Positions 31,298 through 40,588 of a stretch of 45,747 nucleotides of DNA are shown in pieces. Under the pieces are notes generated by a model. It was not told where the DNA came from and did not search any database. It saw only the letters and a list, made by a program, of their open reading frames with translations. The position numbers and the translations under genes are program-made. Source of the stretch: Chloroflexota bacterium (GTDB lineage: Bacteria; Chloroflexota; Limnocylindria; QHBO01); contig JACDEL010000013.1 in assembly GCA_013816405.1 (NCBI GenBank), positions 1-45,747 on the forward strand, read 5' to 3'. Each line of letters starts with the position of its first letter. Positions within the stretch are counted from its first letter, which is position 1.

Positions 31298-34200
31298 ATG
31301 GTTGACTCTCCTGCCTCTCGGCGCGAGACCCGCAAGATGGTCACCGTCATGTTCATCGACGCGGTCTCCTCCACGACGCTCGGCGAGCAGATGGACCCGG
31401 AATCGTTGCGGGCGGTGCTGACCCGCTACTTCGACGTCATGCGCGACGCGATCGACGCCCACGGCGGCGTCGTCGAGAAGTTCATCGGCGATGCGGTGCT
31501 GGCGGTGTTCGGGGAACCGACGGTTCACGAGGATGACGCACTGCGCGCCTGCCGCGCGGCCATGGGGATCAATCGGCGTCTGGCGGAGATCGAGCCGCAG
31601 ATCCGGGCCGACCTGGGTGTGGCCATCGAATGGCGGATGGGCATCAATACCGGTCCGGTGCTGGCGGGCGAGGTCGTCTCCGGGCAGCGGATCGTGACGG
31701 GCGATGCGGTGAACGTGGCCGCCCGGCTGGAGGCCGCCGCATCGCCGGGCGAGATCGTGATCGGCGCCGTGACCTATGCCCTGGTGCGCGACGCGGTCAC
31801 GGCTGAGCCCCTCGCCCCGCTCAAGCTCAAGGGCAAGAGCGAGCCCGTGCCGGCGTGGCGGCTGACCGGCGTCGAGGAGACGTCGCATCGACGCTCTCGT
31901 CCGCAGGAGGCGCCGCTGGTCGGTCGACAGCGCCCGCTGCGCATGCTGGAGGACGCGTTCAGCGCGGCGGTGGACGAGCGCGTGTGCCATCTCTTCACGG
32001 TCCTCGGCGTGGCAGGGGTCGGCAAATCGCGCCTGGTGGAGGAGTTCGTCGGCGGGCTGGGTGACCAGGCCACGGTGGCGACGGGCCGCTGCCTGGCCTA
32101 TGGGAGCGGGATCACCTACTGGCCGGTGGCCGAGGCGCTGCGCAACGGCCTCGCGAATGCCGAGGCGGAGGACGGTGCCGGGGCCGGGCTGGCGGCGGTC
32201 CTGCGCGGAGAGCCAGAGGCGGATCGCCTGACGGCGGCGGTCGGCAGCCTCCTGGGCATGAATGCGCAGGCCCACGACCAGGAGGAGCTGTTCTGGGGCG
32301 TGCGGAAGACCTTTGAGGCCCTGGCTCGTCGTCGGCCCCTCGCGCTGGTCCTCGATGACATTCACTGGGGCGAGCCGACCTTCCTCGACCTGGTCGAGCA
32401 CATCGCCGATTGGACCCGCGATGCGCCGATCCTGCTGATCGCAGTTGCCCGCGTCGAGCTGCTGGAGACTCGCCCGCTGTGGGGCGGCGGCAAGCGGTGG
32501 TCGACCACCGTTCAGCTGGAGCCGCTCTCTGAGGTCCAGAGCGAGGAGCTGGTGGCCACCCTGCTGGGCCACGCGGAGCTGCCCGCCGGCTTCCGGTCGC
32601 GCATCGGCCAGGCGGCGGAGGGCAATCCGCTCTTCGTGGAGGAGCTGCTCGCGAAGCTGATCGACGACGGCTTCCTGCTCCGCACCGAGAGCGGCTGGAC
32701 GGCTACTGGCGATCTGCAGGACATTGCGATGCCACCGACCATCCAGTCCGTGCTGGCAGCCCGCCTCGACGGGCTGGGCGTGGAGGAACGGACCGTCATC
32801 GAGCGGGCAGCAGTAGAGGGGACCACCTTCCACCGGGGGGCTGTCGTCGCGCTTGTCCCGGAACCGCTTCGGGATCGGATCCCGGAGACGCTTGCCAACC
32901 TGGTCCGCATGGAGCTGGTGCGGGTCGAGAAGGCCTCGTTCCCCGGCGAGGAGGCCTACCGATTCCGACACGTCCTGGTCCGCGATGCGGCCTACGAGGG
33001 GCTGGCGAAGCAGACGCGCTCCGAGCTGCACGAGCGCGTCGCGAGCTGGCTGGAAGGCATGGTCGGCGACCGGGTGCTCGAGTACGGCGAGATCATTGCC
33101 TATCACCTGGAGCAGGCCTATCGGTACCGGACCGAGCTAGGGCCGCGCGACGCTGCGGCGGCAGAGCTGGCCACGCGGGCCGGAACCATGCTCGCGCAGG
33201 CATCGCGACGAGCCGAGGCACGCGGTGACGTGGAAGCCAGCGTGGACCTCATGGATCGTGCCGCCGAGCTGCTCCCTCGCACCGCCGAACGCCGGCTGCT
33301 GATCGCGCAGGTGGCGCCGAACCTGCTGTTCGCGGGGGACGGTCCGCGAGCGGAGATCCTGCTGAAGGAGGTGATTGCCGAATCGGAGGAGGCCGCAGAT
33401 GAGCGGAGCGCGGCCTGGGCGCACCTTGGACTGCTGTTCGTACAGAGCTCGACGCAGTCCAGCGAGGCCTCGGAATACACTCGCGAGGCGGAGCTCTTGC
33501 GAGACCGATTGCGGAAGCTCGGCGACGCGGAAGGCGCGCAGCAGGCGGAGCTGCTGGCCGGGCTGGGCCTCTTCGTGGTCGGCAGGGCCGGGGAAGGGGG
33601 CGCTCGCGCCGAGGCGGTCCTGGAGGCCGTCCCGGGCTCTAGCTCCGGCTCCCTGGCAAACCGGGCACGGGTCCTGCGTGCCGTGGCGGCGATGGCAGGG
33701 CCAATGCCCGCGGGTGAGGCCCTGAGCCTTGTCGAGGGAGAGCTGGGGCATACCACCCAGTTCCCTGGGGGCGCGTCGGGTCCCACCAGGATGCTGTGCC
33801 TGCAGGGACGCTTTGCCGAGGCTCGCGCCGCCCTGACTCGCACGATCGACCAGATGGCTGAGCGTGGAGGTCGCATGCTGCCATCGGAGGCCCACGAGGT
33901 CGCGGGGAACGTGGCCCTTATGGAGGGCGACGTTCGCGAGGCCATCCGCAACCTGCAGCTCGCACACGAGGAGAAGATGGCGGCCGGAGATCCGGCGGGC
34001 GCCTCCACCACGGCCACCGCACTGGCCGAAGCCCACCTTGATGTCGGGGACCTGGACCAGGCTCTGCGATACGCCGTCGACGCTCGCGAGACCTCGTCGC
34101 GGGATGACTTCGCCTCCCAGGGCCGCAGCAGGGAGATCGAGGCGCGCGTCCTGTCTGCGCGTGGCCGGCACCCCGAGGCAGAGGCGCTCGCTCGCGAGGC

Positions 34201-34408
34201 GGTCACGATCATGGCGGGCACCGACTACCTTGCCCTGCATGGCGACGCGCTCGTCCACCTGGCGCACGTCCTTCACGCGGCCGGCAAGGTCGAAGAGGCC
34301 GTGGCGACCGCCCGCGAGGCGGCGGAGCTCTACGAGCGCAAAGGCGCAACCTTCCTCGTCGAGCGCGCCCGAAACCTGGCGCAGGAATGGGGCGGAGCGC
34401 TGACCTAG
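31298..34408 (+). CDS. Class III adenylate cyclase-AAA ATPase-TPR signalling protein
   Basis: The 1036-residue protein starts with a class III nucleotide cyclase domain (about 14-190). Metal Asp21 and Asp65, adenine-binding Lys61 and Asp136, and the transition-state residues Asn139 and Arg143 are all present, so it should make cAMP. A STAND/AAA ATPase follows (Walker A GVAGVGKS 237-244, Walker B LALVLDD about 348-354), then a long TPR-like helical C terminus; no HTH is seen. Its stop shares a CTAG with the converging dehydrogenase gene. A cNMP-binding transporter is encoded 8 kb away. Confidence 0.92.
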   Translation: MVDSPASRRETRKMVTVMFIDAVSSTTLGEQMDPESLRAVLTRYFDVMRDAIDAHGGVVEKFIGDAVLAVFGEPTVHEDDALRACRAAMGINRRLAEIEPQIRADLGVAIEWRMGINTGPVLAGEVVSGQRIVTGDAVNVAARLEAAASPGEIVIGAVTYALVRDAVTAEPLAPLKLKGKSEPVPAWRLTGVEETSHRRSRPQEAPLVGRQRPLRMLEDAFSAAVDERVCHLFTVLGVAGVGKSRLVEEFVGGLGDQATVATGRCLAYGSGITYWPVAEALRNGLANAEAEDGAGAGLAAVLRGEPEADRLTAAVGSLLGMNAQAHDQEELFWGVRKTFEALARRRPLALVLDDIHWGEPTFLDLVEHIADWTRDAPILLIAVARVELLETRPLWGGGKRWSTTVQLEPLSEVQSEELVATLLGHAELPAGFRSRIGQAAEGNPLFVEELLAKLIDDGFLLRTESGWTATGDLQDIAMPPTIQSVLAARLDGLGVEERTVIERAAVEGTTFHRGAVVALVPEPLRDRIPETLANLVRMELVRVEKASFPGEEAYRFRHVLVRDAAYEGLAKQTRSELHERVASWLEGMVGDRVLEYGEIIAYHLEQAYRYRTELGPRDAAAAELATRAGTMLAQASRRAEARGDVEASVDLMDRAAELLPRTAERRLLIAQVAPNLLFAGDGPRAEILLKEVIAESEEAADERSAAWAHLGLLFVQSSTQSSEASEYTREAELLRDRLRKLGDAEGAQQAELLAGLGLFVVGRAGEGGARAEAVLEAVPGSSSGSLANRARVLRAVAAMAGPMPAGEALSLVEGELGHTTQFPGGASGPTRMLCLQGRFAEARAALTRTIDQMAERGGRMLPSEAHEVAGNVALMEGDVREAIRNLQLAHEEKMAAGDPAGASTTATALAEAHLDVGDLDQALRYAVDARETSSRDDFASQGRSREIEARVLSARGRHPEAEALAREAVTIMAGTDYLALHGDALVHLAHVLHAAGKVEEAVATAREAAELYERKGATFLVERARNLAQEWGGALT

Positions 34409-35427
34409 GGGACGAGGACGATCCGGCCGCTGACCTGCCCATCGGCCAGGCGGTCGTGTGCCGCTACCGCATCGGAGAGCGGCATCCGCTCGACGTGCCA
34501 CTTCAGCCGGCCGCGCTTGGCAAGGCGCACGACCTCGCGAAGGTCGGCGAAGGAGCCCCAGGCGGTCGTCGTCAGGCTGGCCTCGACCGGCAGGCGGTCG
34601 AAGGTGAACTCATATCGGCCGCCGCCCTCGCCAACCACCGAGACGAGGCCGCCCGGCGCGACGTTGCGGGCCGCGTAGTCGAGACTCTGATCGTTGCCCA
34701 CGAAGTCGAAGACCACGTCGGCGGGGCCGCCGAGACCCAGCTCCACCAGAGCCTCGTCGCCCATCAGCAGCCCCAGGTCCGCGCCCAGGTCGCCGGCGAG
34801 TGCCAGCTTCTCGGGGTTCAGCTCACGGACCGCCACGGTCAGGTCGGGGATCAGGCGCAGGTACTGGAGCGCGAACTGGCCAAGCCCCCCAAAGCCGATG
34901 AGCAGCACCCGAGCGCCGGGCTGCAGCCAGGCCGATGCACGCTGGATGGCGCGCCACGGCGTGACGCCCGCATCGGCGAGTGGGGCCGCGTGATCAGGGT
35001 GGAGATGGCCAAGGGGCACCAGGTGGCGCGCCCGGGGCACCAGCATGTAGTCGGCGTAGCCTCCGTCCCGCTGGAATCCGGGCGACGCGGAGCGCTCGCA
35101 CCGCTGCTCCTCCCCGGCCGCGCACTGCGTGCAGGCGCCGCAGCCCCAGCCGCCGTACACCAGCACCCCGTCTCCCTCCGCCAGCCGCGCCCGCTTGAGC
35201 TCGGTGGCGGCGCCCGGACCGGCCGCATCGACCCAGCCGGCGACCTCGTGTCCCAGGGTGAGGGGCCGCAGGACGCGGATCCGATTGGTCCGTGCGATGT
35301 GCAGATCGGTATGGCACACGCCGCAACCGCCGACTCGGATGCGAATCTCCGTGCCCTTCGGCGTGGGGAGGGGCACCTCCTCGATGCGCAGCGGCTCGCC
35401 GGGGGCATAGGTCCTGACGGCGAGCAT
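34405..35427 (-). CDS. Zinc-dependent alcohol dehydrogenase
   Basis: The 340-residue MDR enzyme has the catalytic zinc set GGCGVCHTDLHI, TLGHEVAG and a structural zinc motif with four Cys (WGCGACTQCAAGEEQRCE), plus the NAD-binding GFGGLGQFALQYL. It oxidises an alcohol or reduces an aldehyde; the substrate is not predictable. ATG 35427 is preferred over the upstream in-frame ATG 35472, which would overlap the Prx-like gene. It begins 4 bp after that gene. Confidence 0.93.
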   Translation of the reverse strand: MLAVRTYAPGEPLRIEEVPLPTPKGTEIRIRVGGCGVCHTDLHIARTNRIRVLRPLTLGHEVAGWVDAAGPGAATELKRARLAEGDGVLVYGGWGCGACTQCAAGEEQRCERSASPGFQRDGGYADYMLVPRARHLVPLGHLHPDHAAPLADAGVTPWRAIQRASAWLQPGARVLLIGFGGLGQFALQYLRLIPDLTVAVRELNPEKLALAGDLGADLGLLMGDEALVELGLGGPADVVFDFVGNDQSLDYAARNVAPGGLVSVVGEGGGRYEFTFDRLPVEASLTTTAWGSFADLREVVRLAKRGRLKWHVERMPLSDAVAAHDRLADGQVSGRIVLVP

Positions 35428-35431
35428 CGGC

Positions 35432-35929
35432 CTAGCCTGGTGGGAAGATCGCCTCGAGCAGACGGGCGACAAGGCCCTTCGGAGTGGCCTGCTCGACGAT
35501 GTCCAGGATCGTTCCGTCGATCCCCACCGCGAAGGCGGTCGACTCGGCGTTGACGTTGCCGCGAGCCTCGGTTGTGGGAATGCCCAGCTGCGCGACCGCG
35601 ATCCGCCGCTCGTCGGAGAAGAGGAGGTACGGCAGCTCGAGCTCCTTCACGTAGGCGGCCTGCTGCTGCTCGTTGTCGGTCGTGACGCCGATGACCGTCA
35701 CGACCTGTTTGGTGAGCCTCGGGTAGGCATCCTTGAGGGCCTCGGCCAGCGCGTCGCCGCGCTCGCGAGCTGCTCCCTTGAGCGTCGGCCCGCCGAAGAA
35801 GAGGAGGATCACCGGCTGCTTCCCGACGAGGCTCCGCAGGTTGAGCAGGTACCCGTCCGTGGCCCGCAGACCGACCGACGGGATCTGGTCGCCGATCTTC
35901 ACCTTCAGGCCGCCGGTCGCGGTGCTCAC
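35432..35929 (-). CDS. Peroxiredoxin/redoxin-fold protein lacking all cysteines
   Basis: The 165-residue protein follows the AhpC/TSA layout: IGDQIPSVGLRATDGYLLNLRSLVGKQPVILLFFGGPTLKGAARERG, then VTVIGVTTDN and LLFSDERRIAVAQLGIPT. The peroxidatic cysteine expected after the FF-G-P-T loop is missing, and no cysteine occurs anywhere. Normal peroxidase chemistry is therefore impossible; it may be a binding, chaperone or regulatory relative. GTG 35929 overlaps the mutY stop (GTGA) and has TACAAT 6 nt upstream, so it may be transcribed both with mutY and alone. Confidence 0.85.
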   Translation of the reverse strand: MSTATGGLKVKIGDQIPSVGLRATDGYLLNLRSLVGKQPVILLFFGGPTLKGAARERGDALAEALKDAYPRLTKQVVTVIGVTTDNEQQQAAYVKELELPYLLFSDERRIAVAQLGIPTTEARGNVNAESTAFAVGIDGTILDIVEQATPKGLVARLLEAIFPPG

Positions 35930-36825
35930 GAGCCGATTGTAGCGGCGGGCTCCGGCGCACCGCCCAGGACCAGGCGTGCTCCGGACCGATGAACGAGCCC
36001 ATCGCGTTCGAGGCCGGCGACCAGGCGCCCAACGGCGTCCGGGGGCACGAGCCCGCGCGCCACCCGCATCGTCATCCTCTGATCGGGCGCTCGGGTGAGG
36101 GCCCGCAGGATGGCGCCGCGATGCGCTCGATCCGAACCGGCGAACGCCGCCTGGCGAGGCACCGGAATGACGGTGGCCGCGCCACGCGAAGGACATTCGT
36201 CGGAGATGGGGCAGATATTGCAGCGCGGGTTTCGCGCGGTGCAGATCGAGGCCCCGAACTCCATGGTGGCGTGTGTCCAGGGTGCGACGTCGGCGCGATG
36301 ACCAGCTTCTGCGAGGCCGTCGGCGAGGACCTGGAGATCGCGCGGCGGGCGGTCTGCCCGAAGCCCAAACCGGCGGACCAGCCAGCGACGGACGTTCGTG
36401 TCGACCACGCCAACAGGCTCCCCGAACGCGAGGCTGGCGATGGCTCGCGCCGTGTACGGGCCGATGCCCGGCAGCCGCTCGAGCGCGGCCACGCCCTGCG
36501 GCCAGCCATGCCTGGCCACCTCGCGCGCCGCTCGGCGAAGGGCGAGCGCGCGTCGGTTGTAGCCGAGGCCCGACCACGCGACCAGCACCTCCGCCTCGCC
36601 TGCGGCGGCCAGGGCTGCGGCCGTCGGGAATCGGCTCATGAAGATCGGGAATCGTTCGGCGATGCGCGAGGCCTGGGTCTGCTGGAGCATCACCTCGCTG
36701 ACCAGCACGGCATATGGATCGGTCGTACGACGCCATGGAAAGTCGCGGTGATCGGTCGCAAACCACGACAGCAGGGAGGAGCGAACGCGCGCCAGCGCGG
36801 AGCCATCGGTCAGGGGATCGGCCAT
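35926..36825 (-). CDS. mutY: A/G-specific adenine glycosylase
   Basis: MutY removes adenine opposite 8-oxoguanine. The 299-residue protein has the HhH-GPD core: SEVMLQQTQASR with catalytic Glu, LPGIGPYTARAIASLAFGEPVGVVDTNVRR with the HhH and catalytic Asp, and a [4Fe-4S] ligand set C-x6-C-x2-C-x5-C in ICTARNPRCNICPISDEC. The usual C-terminal NUDIX-like domain that reads 8-oxoG is absent and a short winged-helix-like tail replaces it, as in some actinobacterial MutY. ATG 36825 has TACCCT 6 nt upstream. Confidence 0.93.
   Translation of the reverse strand: MADPLTDGSALARVRSSLLSWFATDHRDFPWRRTTDPYAVLVSEVMLQQTQASRIAERFPIFMSRFPTAAALAAAGEAEVLVAWSGLGYNRRALALRRAAREVARHGWPQGVAALERLPGIGPYTARAIASLAFGEPVGVVDTNVRRWLVRRFGLRADRPPRDLQVLADGLAEAGHRADVAPWTHATMEFGASICTARNPRCNICPISDECPSRGAATVIPVPRQAAFAGSDRAHRGAILRALTRAPDQRMTMRVARGLVPPDAVGRLVAGLERDGLVHRSGARLVLGGAPEPAATIGS
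35936..35941 (-). promoter_or_regulatory. -10-like element of the redoxin-like gene
   Basis: TACAAT on the minus strand, inside mutY, ends 6 nt before GTG 35929. Confidence 0.5.
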
Positions 36826-36831
36826 CCCCGG

Positions 36832-36837
36832 AGGGTA
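36832..36837 (-). promoter_or_regulatory. -10-like element of mutY
   Basis: TACCCT on the minus strand ends 6 nt before ATG 36825, in the 72-bp divergent space shared with the HAD gene. Confidence 0.45.
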
Positions 36838-36858
36838 CCCCGCAACTGATCAGATCAC

Positions 36859-36889
36859 TTGACACTTCGGCGCCAGGTCGCGCTACCGT
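36859..36889 (+). promoter_or_regulatory. Promoter of the HAD hydrolase gene
   Basis: A consensus -35 TTGACA (36859-36864), 19-nt spacer and TACCGT (36884-36889) precede ATG 36898 by only 8 nt. This is the clearest leaderless promoter in the window and argues against the earlier in-frame start at 36859, which lies on the -35 itself. Confidence 0.65.
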
Positions 36890-36897
36890 ACGTCGGG

Positions 36898-37620
36898 ATG
36901 CGCTACCGCCTCGTCTGCCTGGACGCCGGCTTCACGCTGCTCGCGCCTCGCAGCACCCTGGGCGAGGCCCTGCGCGGCGTGCTTGGCGACCACGGCCACG
37001 ACATCACGGACGAGCAGGTGCATCGAGCGTGGGAGGTCGCGGACCGCTGGTTCTGGGACAACTACCAGCGTCCCGAGAACGACACGTGGGGTGACGACGC
37101 GAAGATCGACGCGGCCTGGCGCGAGTACCACTCGCTCATGCTTCGCGAGCTGGGGGTGGATGATTCCGGCCACCAGCTGATCGACACGATGCTGGCGGCA
37201 CAGTACGCCCCGGAGTCGTGGGAGCTCTACCCCGACGTGCTGCCGGCGGTCCGCAAGCTGCGGGAGCTGGGCCTGCGGCTCGGCGTCGTCTCGGACTGGG
37301 GCTCGAACCTGCTGCCGATCGTCGATGGGCTCGGCCTTGGGGCGGATCTTGACTTCGTGATCGCCTCGGGCGCAGTGGGGCTCTCCAAGCCCGATCCGGC
37401 ATTGTTCCGCCTCGCCGCCACCCGCGCCGGCGTCCCACCCGCAGAGGCGTTGATGGTCGGAGACTCGTACCGGGCCGATATCGAGGGTGCCGAATCCGCG
37501 GGGATGGACGGGATCCTCATCCGCCGGCCGGAGTGGCAGGAGCGGCGGGAGGCCGTTCCACCCCGGGCCACGGTGATCGCTTCGCTGGCGGAGCTGCCGG
37601 AGATCGTCAGTGCGAGCTAG
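36898..37620 (+). CDS. HAD superfamily hydrolase
   Basis: The 240-residue protein has the HAD motifs: I, CLDAGFTLL (the first Asp nucleophile, then an Ala-Gly instead of x-Asp); II, VVSDWG; III, SKPDPALF; IV, MVGDSYRADIEGA. The DxG form of motif I resembles HDHD3-type and other phosphatases in which the second Asp is replaced, so the substrate and even the reaction are uncertain. The cap is the helical C1 type. Its stop shares a CTAG with the converging transporter gene. Confidence 0.9.
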   Translation: MRYRLVCLDAGFTLLAPRSTLGEALRGVLGDHGHDITDEQVHRAWEVADRWFWDNYQRPENDTWGDDAKIDAAWREYHSLMLRELGVDDSGHQLIDTMLAAQYAPESWELYPDVLPAVRKLRELGLRLGVVSDWGSNLLPIVDGLGLGADLDFVIASGAVGLSKPDPALFRLAATRAGVPPAEALMVGDSYRADIEGAESAGMDGILIRRPEWQERREAVPPRATVIASLAELPEIVSAS

Positions 37621-38576
37621 GCGGGGAGCTCGGGGATCGCCTCGTGCTCGGCGATCTCGCCGCTCGGACGCAGCTGCAGCACGATCCCGGCGGCGATGAT
37701 CAACGCCCCGCCGGCGACCTGGAGGGCGGTCGGCAGGGTTCCGAACAGGAGCGCAGCCAAGCTGACGCCGACGACCGGTTCGAGGGTCGACAGGATGGTC
37801 GCGCGGGGAGCGCCCAGCATCCGGATGCCAGCGATGAAGCAGACGGTTGCCACGCCTGCGCCGACCAGCCCCGCCACAACCACCGGCCAGAGCGCTGCCA
37901 TGCTCGTGAGCGGCTGGCCCATGTCCGACAAGCGGCCGATCACCGCAAACGCAAGCAGGTAGAGGACGGCGGCGCCGCCCATCGTGAACGCCGCAGCCTG
38001 CGTCCCGGGGACGGCCCGGAAGCCGTGGTGCGCGGCAAGGGCGTAGAACATCTGGGCCAGCGCGCCGACCGCCGCCAGGCCGATTCCCAATGTGTCGAGT
38101 GATCCCAGGTCGCCGGCGCCGGCCACGACCAGCACCACTCCTGCCATCGAGATGCCGAGCGCCGCCCACCGCAGCCGGTCGAGCCGCTCCCCGAACCAGA
38201 CCACGCTGGCCAGGGCCACCAGGGCTGGGTAGACGTAGAAGATCAGCAATGCGAGGGCAATCCCGATGCGCACGAAGGCGACGAACATGGCGAGGTTGAG
38301 GGCCGCGTTGGTCGGCGCTGAAAGCGCCAGGACGAGCCGATCGCGCCGCGGCAGCTCACGCCACGGCCGCCACAGGCGGGTCCCGCCCGCGGCGCGTACG
38401 GCGATGAAGAGCAGCACGACGATGGCGCCGACCCCTGCACGCCACGTCACCAGGGTCAGGCTCGAGACTCCAGCCTGATTTGCGTACTGGGCCATCGCGC
38501 CGAGCACTCCGAAGGATGAGGCGGCGACAACGATCAGCACGGCGCCGAGGACATTGGAGGAGGGGCGCGAGATCAT
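37617..38576 (-). CDS. EamA/DMT family transporter
   Basis: The 319-residue protein has ten hydrophobic segments in two EamA repeats, with TWRAGVGAIVVLLF in the first half and GAPRATILSTLEPVVGVSLAALLFGT in the second, typical of drug/metabolite exporters. The substrate is unknown; the gene lies two genes after homoserine kinase, so an amino-acid exporter is conceivable. ATG 38576 overlaps the ABC-F stop (ATGA). An ATG at 38642 in the same frame is less likely. Confidence 0.9.
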   Translation of the reverse strand: MISRPSSNVLGAVLIVVAASSFGVLGAMAQYANQAGVSSLTLVTWRAGVGAIVVLLFIAVRAAGGTRLWRPWRELPRRDRLVLALSAPTNAALNLAMFVAFVRIGIALALLIFYVYPALVALASVVWFGERLDRLRWAALGISMAGVVLVVAGAGDLGSLDTLGIGLAAVGALAQMFYALAAHHGFRAVPGTQAAAFTMGGAAVLYLLAFAVIGRLSDMGQPLTSMAALWPVVVAGLVGAGVATVCFIAGIRMLGAPRATILSTLEPVVGVSLAALLFGTLPTALQVAGGALIIAAGIVLQLRPSGEIAEHEAIPELPA

Positions 38577-40588
38577 CGGGCGGTTGGAGTGAGACTGTCC
38601 TCCGCCTCGGCTGCCTCCAGCTCGGAGGTCAGTCGTGTCCATTCGGCCCCGAGCTCGTCGGCTCGGTCACGGGCCGCGTTATGACGCTCGATCAGCTCAC
38701 GAGAGGCGTGGTGATCGGCGTAGGTGGCAGGATCGGCCAGGCGCTCGCTCATCTCGGCCAGGGAGGCATCGTTCTCCCCGACCTCCTGCTCGACCCGCTG
38801 CAGGGCGTCACGCAGGTCACGAGTCCGGCGATAGCGGCGATTGCGCACCTCTGCCTCCGCCCGCTTGCGTGCCGCGGCCTCGACCGACGACTCGCGCGGA
38901 CGCGCGGGCACCGCCTCGATCCCACGGGGAGTGGCGATCCCCTCCACCGCCCCGCGCGTCTCGATGTCCAGCCCGCGCTTGGCCGCGTAGTACTCGAAGT
39001 CGCCCGGGTACAGAGTGGCCTCGCCGGCGTTGACCTCGATGATGGCGTTGGCGACGGACCGAATCAGGTATCGGTCGTGGGTGATCAGCACGATCGTGCC
39101 GGGGAAGGCGTTGAGGGCGTCCTCCAGCACGTCGCGCGACTGGATGTCCAGGTGGTTGGTCGGCTCGTCGAGGCAGAGGAGGTTGGCCGGATCGGCCATG
39201 AGCTTCGCAAGTGCCAGCCGCGTCTGCTCGCCGCCCGAGAGGATCTCGACCTTCTTCTCGATCGCCTCCCCCGTGAAGAGAAACGCGCCCAGCAGGCGGC
39301 GCATCTCCGCGGTGCTCATCCGCGCTGCCGCCCCGGCCAACTCCTCGAAGACCGTGTTGGCGGGGTTAAGCGCGTCGATCTGGTGCTGCGCGAAGTAGGC
39401 GACCTGCACGTTGCTGCCGAGCTCGCGGATGCCTCCCTCGAAGGGCAGGACGCCGGCAAGGATCTTCAGCAGCGTGCTCTTCCCGGCTCCGTTCGGACCG
39501 ATGAGCGCCACCTTCTGGCCACGTTCCAGGACCAGGTCAAGGTCGTCGTAGACGGTGTGCGCCCCGTAGCGCTTCACGATCCTGTCAAGCGTGATGACCA
39601 CCCGGCCGCTGCGCCGTGGCTCCGGGAAGCGGAACTTGACGGCCTTGGTCCGGTTGGTGGGGACCTCGATCCGATCGATGCGCGCGACCTGCTTGATCCG
39701 GCTCTGGACCTGCTTGGCCTTCGCCTTCTTGTAGCGGAAGCGCTCGATGTAGCGCTCGATGCGGGCGATGGTGCGGCCCTGGGCCTTGGCAGCCATGTCG
39801 AGTTGGGCGATCCTTTCGTCACGCTGGTCGACGAAGTCGGCGAAGTCGCCAACGTATTCGGTGAACATGCCGTGGTTCAGCTCCGCCACGCGATTGACGA
39901 CCGAATTGATGAAGTCGCGGTCGTGGCTGACCAGCACCACGGCGCCGGCGTACTCGGCCAGGAACCCCTGCAGCCACTCGACCGAGGCCAGGTCGAGATG
40001 GTTGGTCGGCTCGTCGAGCAGAAGCAGGTCCGGGTTGGCGAGCAGGAGGCGACCGAGCGCGACCCGCATCATCCAGCCACCGGAGAACTGGCCGATGTCA
40101 CGGTCCATGTCTGCCTGTGCGAAGCCGAGGCCGGCCAGGATCCGCCGCGCCTCCGCCTCCAGCGACCAGCCGCCGAGCTGCTCGAAGCGATGCTGCAGCC
40201 GGCCGTACTCGTCCATTAGCTCCGCCAGCTCGGCCTCGGTGGCTGCCTCGCCGCCGGCCTCGGCCATTTCCGTCTCGATGTGCCGCATCCGCCGCTCGAT
40301 GCCGCTGACCGCTCCGGCGCCGGCCACTACCTCGGCTACTACGGTGCGGCCCTGTGCCTGAGCCACCTCCTGGCGCAGGTAGCCGATCTCCAGGTCCTTG
40401 CCGCGGGTCACGGTCCCGGCGTCCGCCTCCTGCTCTCCGGTCATGATCTCGAGCAGGGTGGTCTTTCCGGCACCGTTGGGCCCGACGATGGCGATCCGCC
40501 GCCCCGTGCCGATCTGCAGGTTGACGTCCTCGAACAGGTGCTGGGCGCCGTGGCTCTTGGCGATGCCGGTCAGCGTGACGAGGCTCAT
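38573..40588 (-). CDS. ABC-F family ATPase
   Basis: The 671-residue soluble protein has two ABC domains and no membrane segments: Walker A GPNGAGKTTLL and GPNGAGKSTLL, signatures FSGGW and LSGGEQTR, and Walker B LLLLDEPTNHLD and LLCLDEPTNHLD. A charged linker between the domains (RFRYKKAKAKQVQSR) and a coiled-coil C terminus fit ribosome-associated ABC-F factors (EttA/Uup/YfmR-like), which act on stalled ribosomes or confer antibiotic protection. It overlaps thrB by ATGA and the DMT gene by ATGA. Confidence 0.94.
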   Translation of the reverse strand: MSLVTLTGIAKSHGAQHLFEDVNLQIGTGRRIAIVGPNGAGKTTLLEIMTGEQEADAGTVTRGKDLEIGYLRQEVAQAQGRTVVAEVVAGAGAVSGIERRMRHIETEMAEAGGEAATEAELAELMDEYGRLQHRFEQLGGWSLEAEARRILAGLGFAQADMDRDIGQFSGGWMMRVALGRLLLANPDLLLLDEPTNHLDLASVEWLQGFLAEYAGAVVLVSHDRDFINSVVNRVAELNHGMFTEYVGDFADFVDQRDERIAQLDMAAKAQGRTIARIERYIERFRYKKAKAKQVQSRIKQVARIDRIEVPTNRTKAVKFRFPEPRRSGRVVITLDRIVKRYGAHTVYDDLDLVLERGQKVALIGPNGAGKSTLLKILAGVLPFEGGIRELGSNVQVAYFAQHQIDALNPANTVFEELAGAAARMSTAEMRRLLGAFLFTGEAIEKKVEILSGGEQTRLALAKLMADPANLLCLDEPTNHLDIQSRDVLEDALNAFPGTIVLITHDRYLIRSVANAIIEVNAGEATLYPGDFEYYAAKRGLDIETRGAVEGIATPRGIEAVPARPRESSVEAAARKRAEAEVRNRRYRRTRDLRDALQRVEQEVGENDASLAEMSERLADPATYADHHASRELIERHNAARDRADELGAEWTRLTSELEAAEAEDSLTPTAR

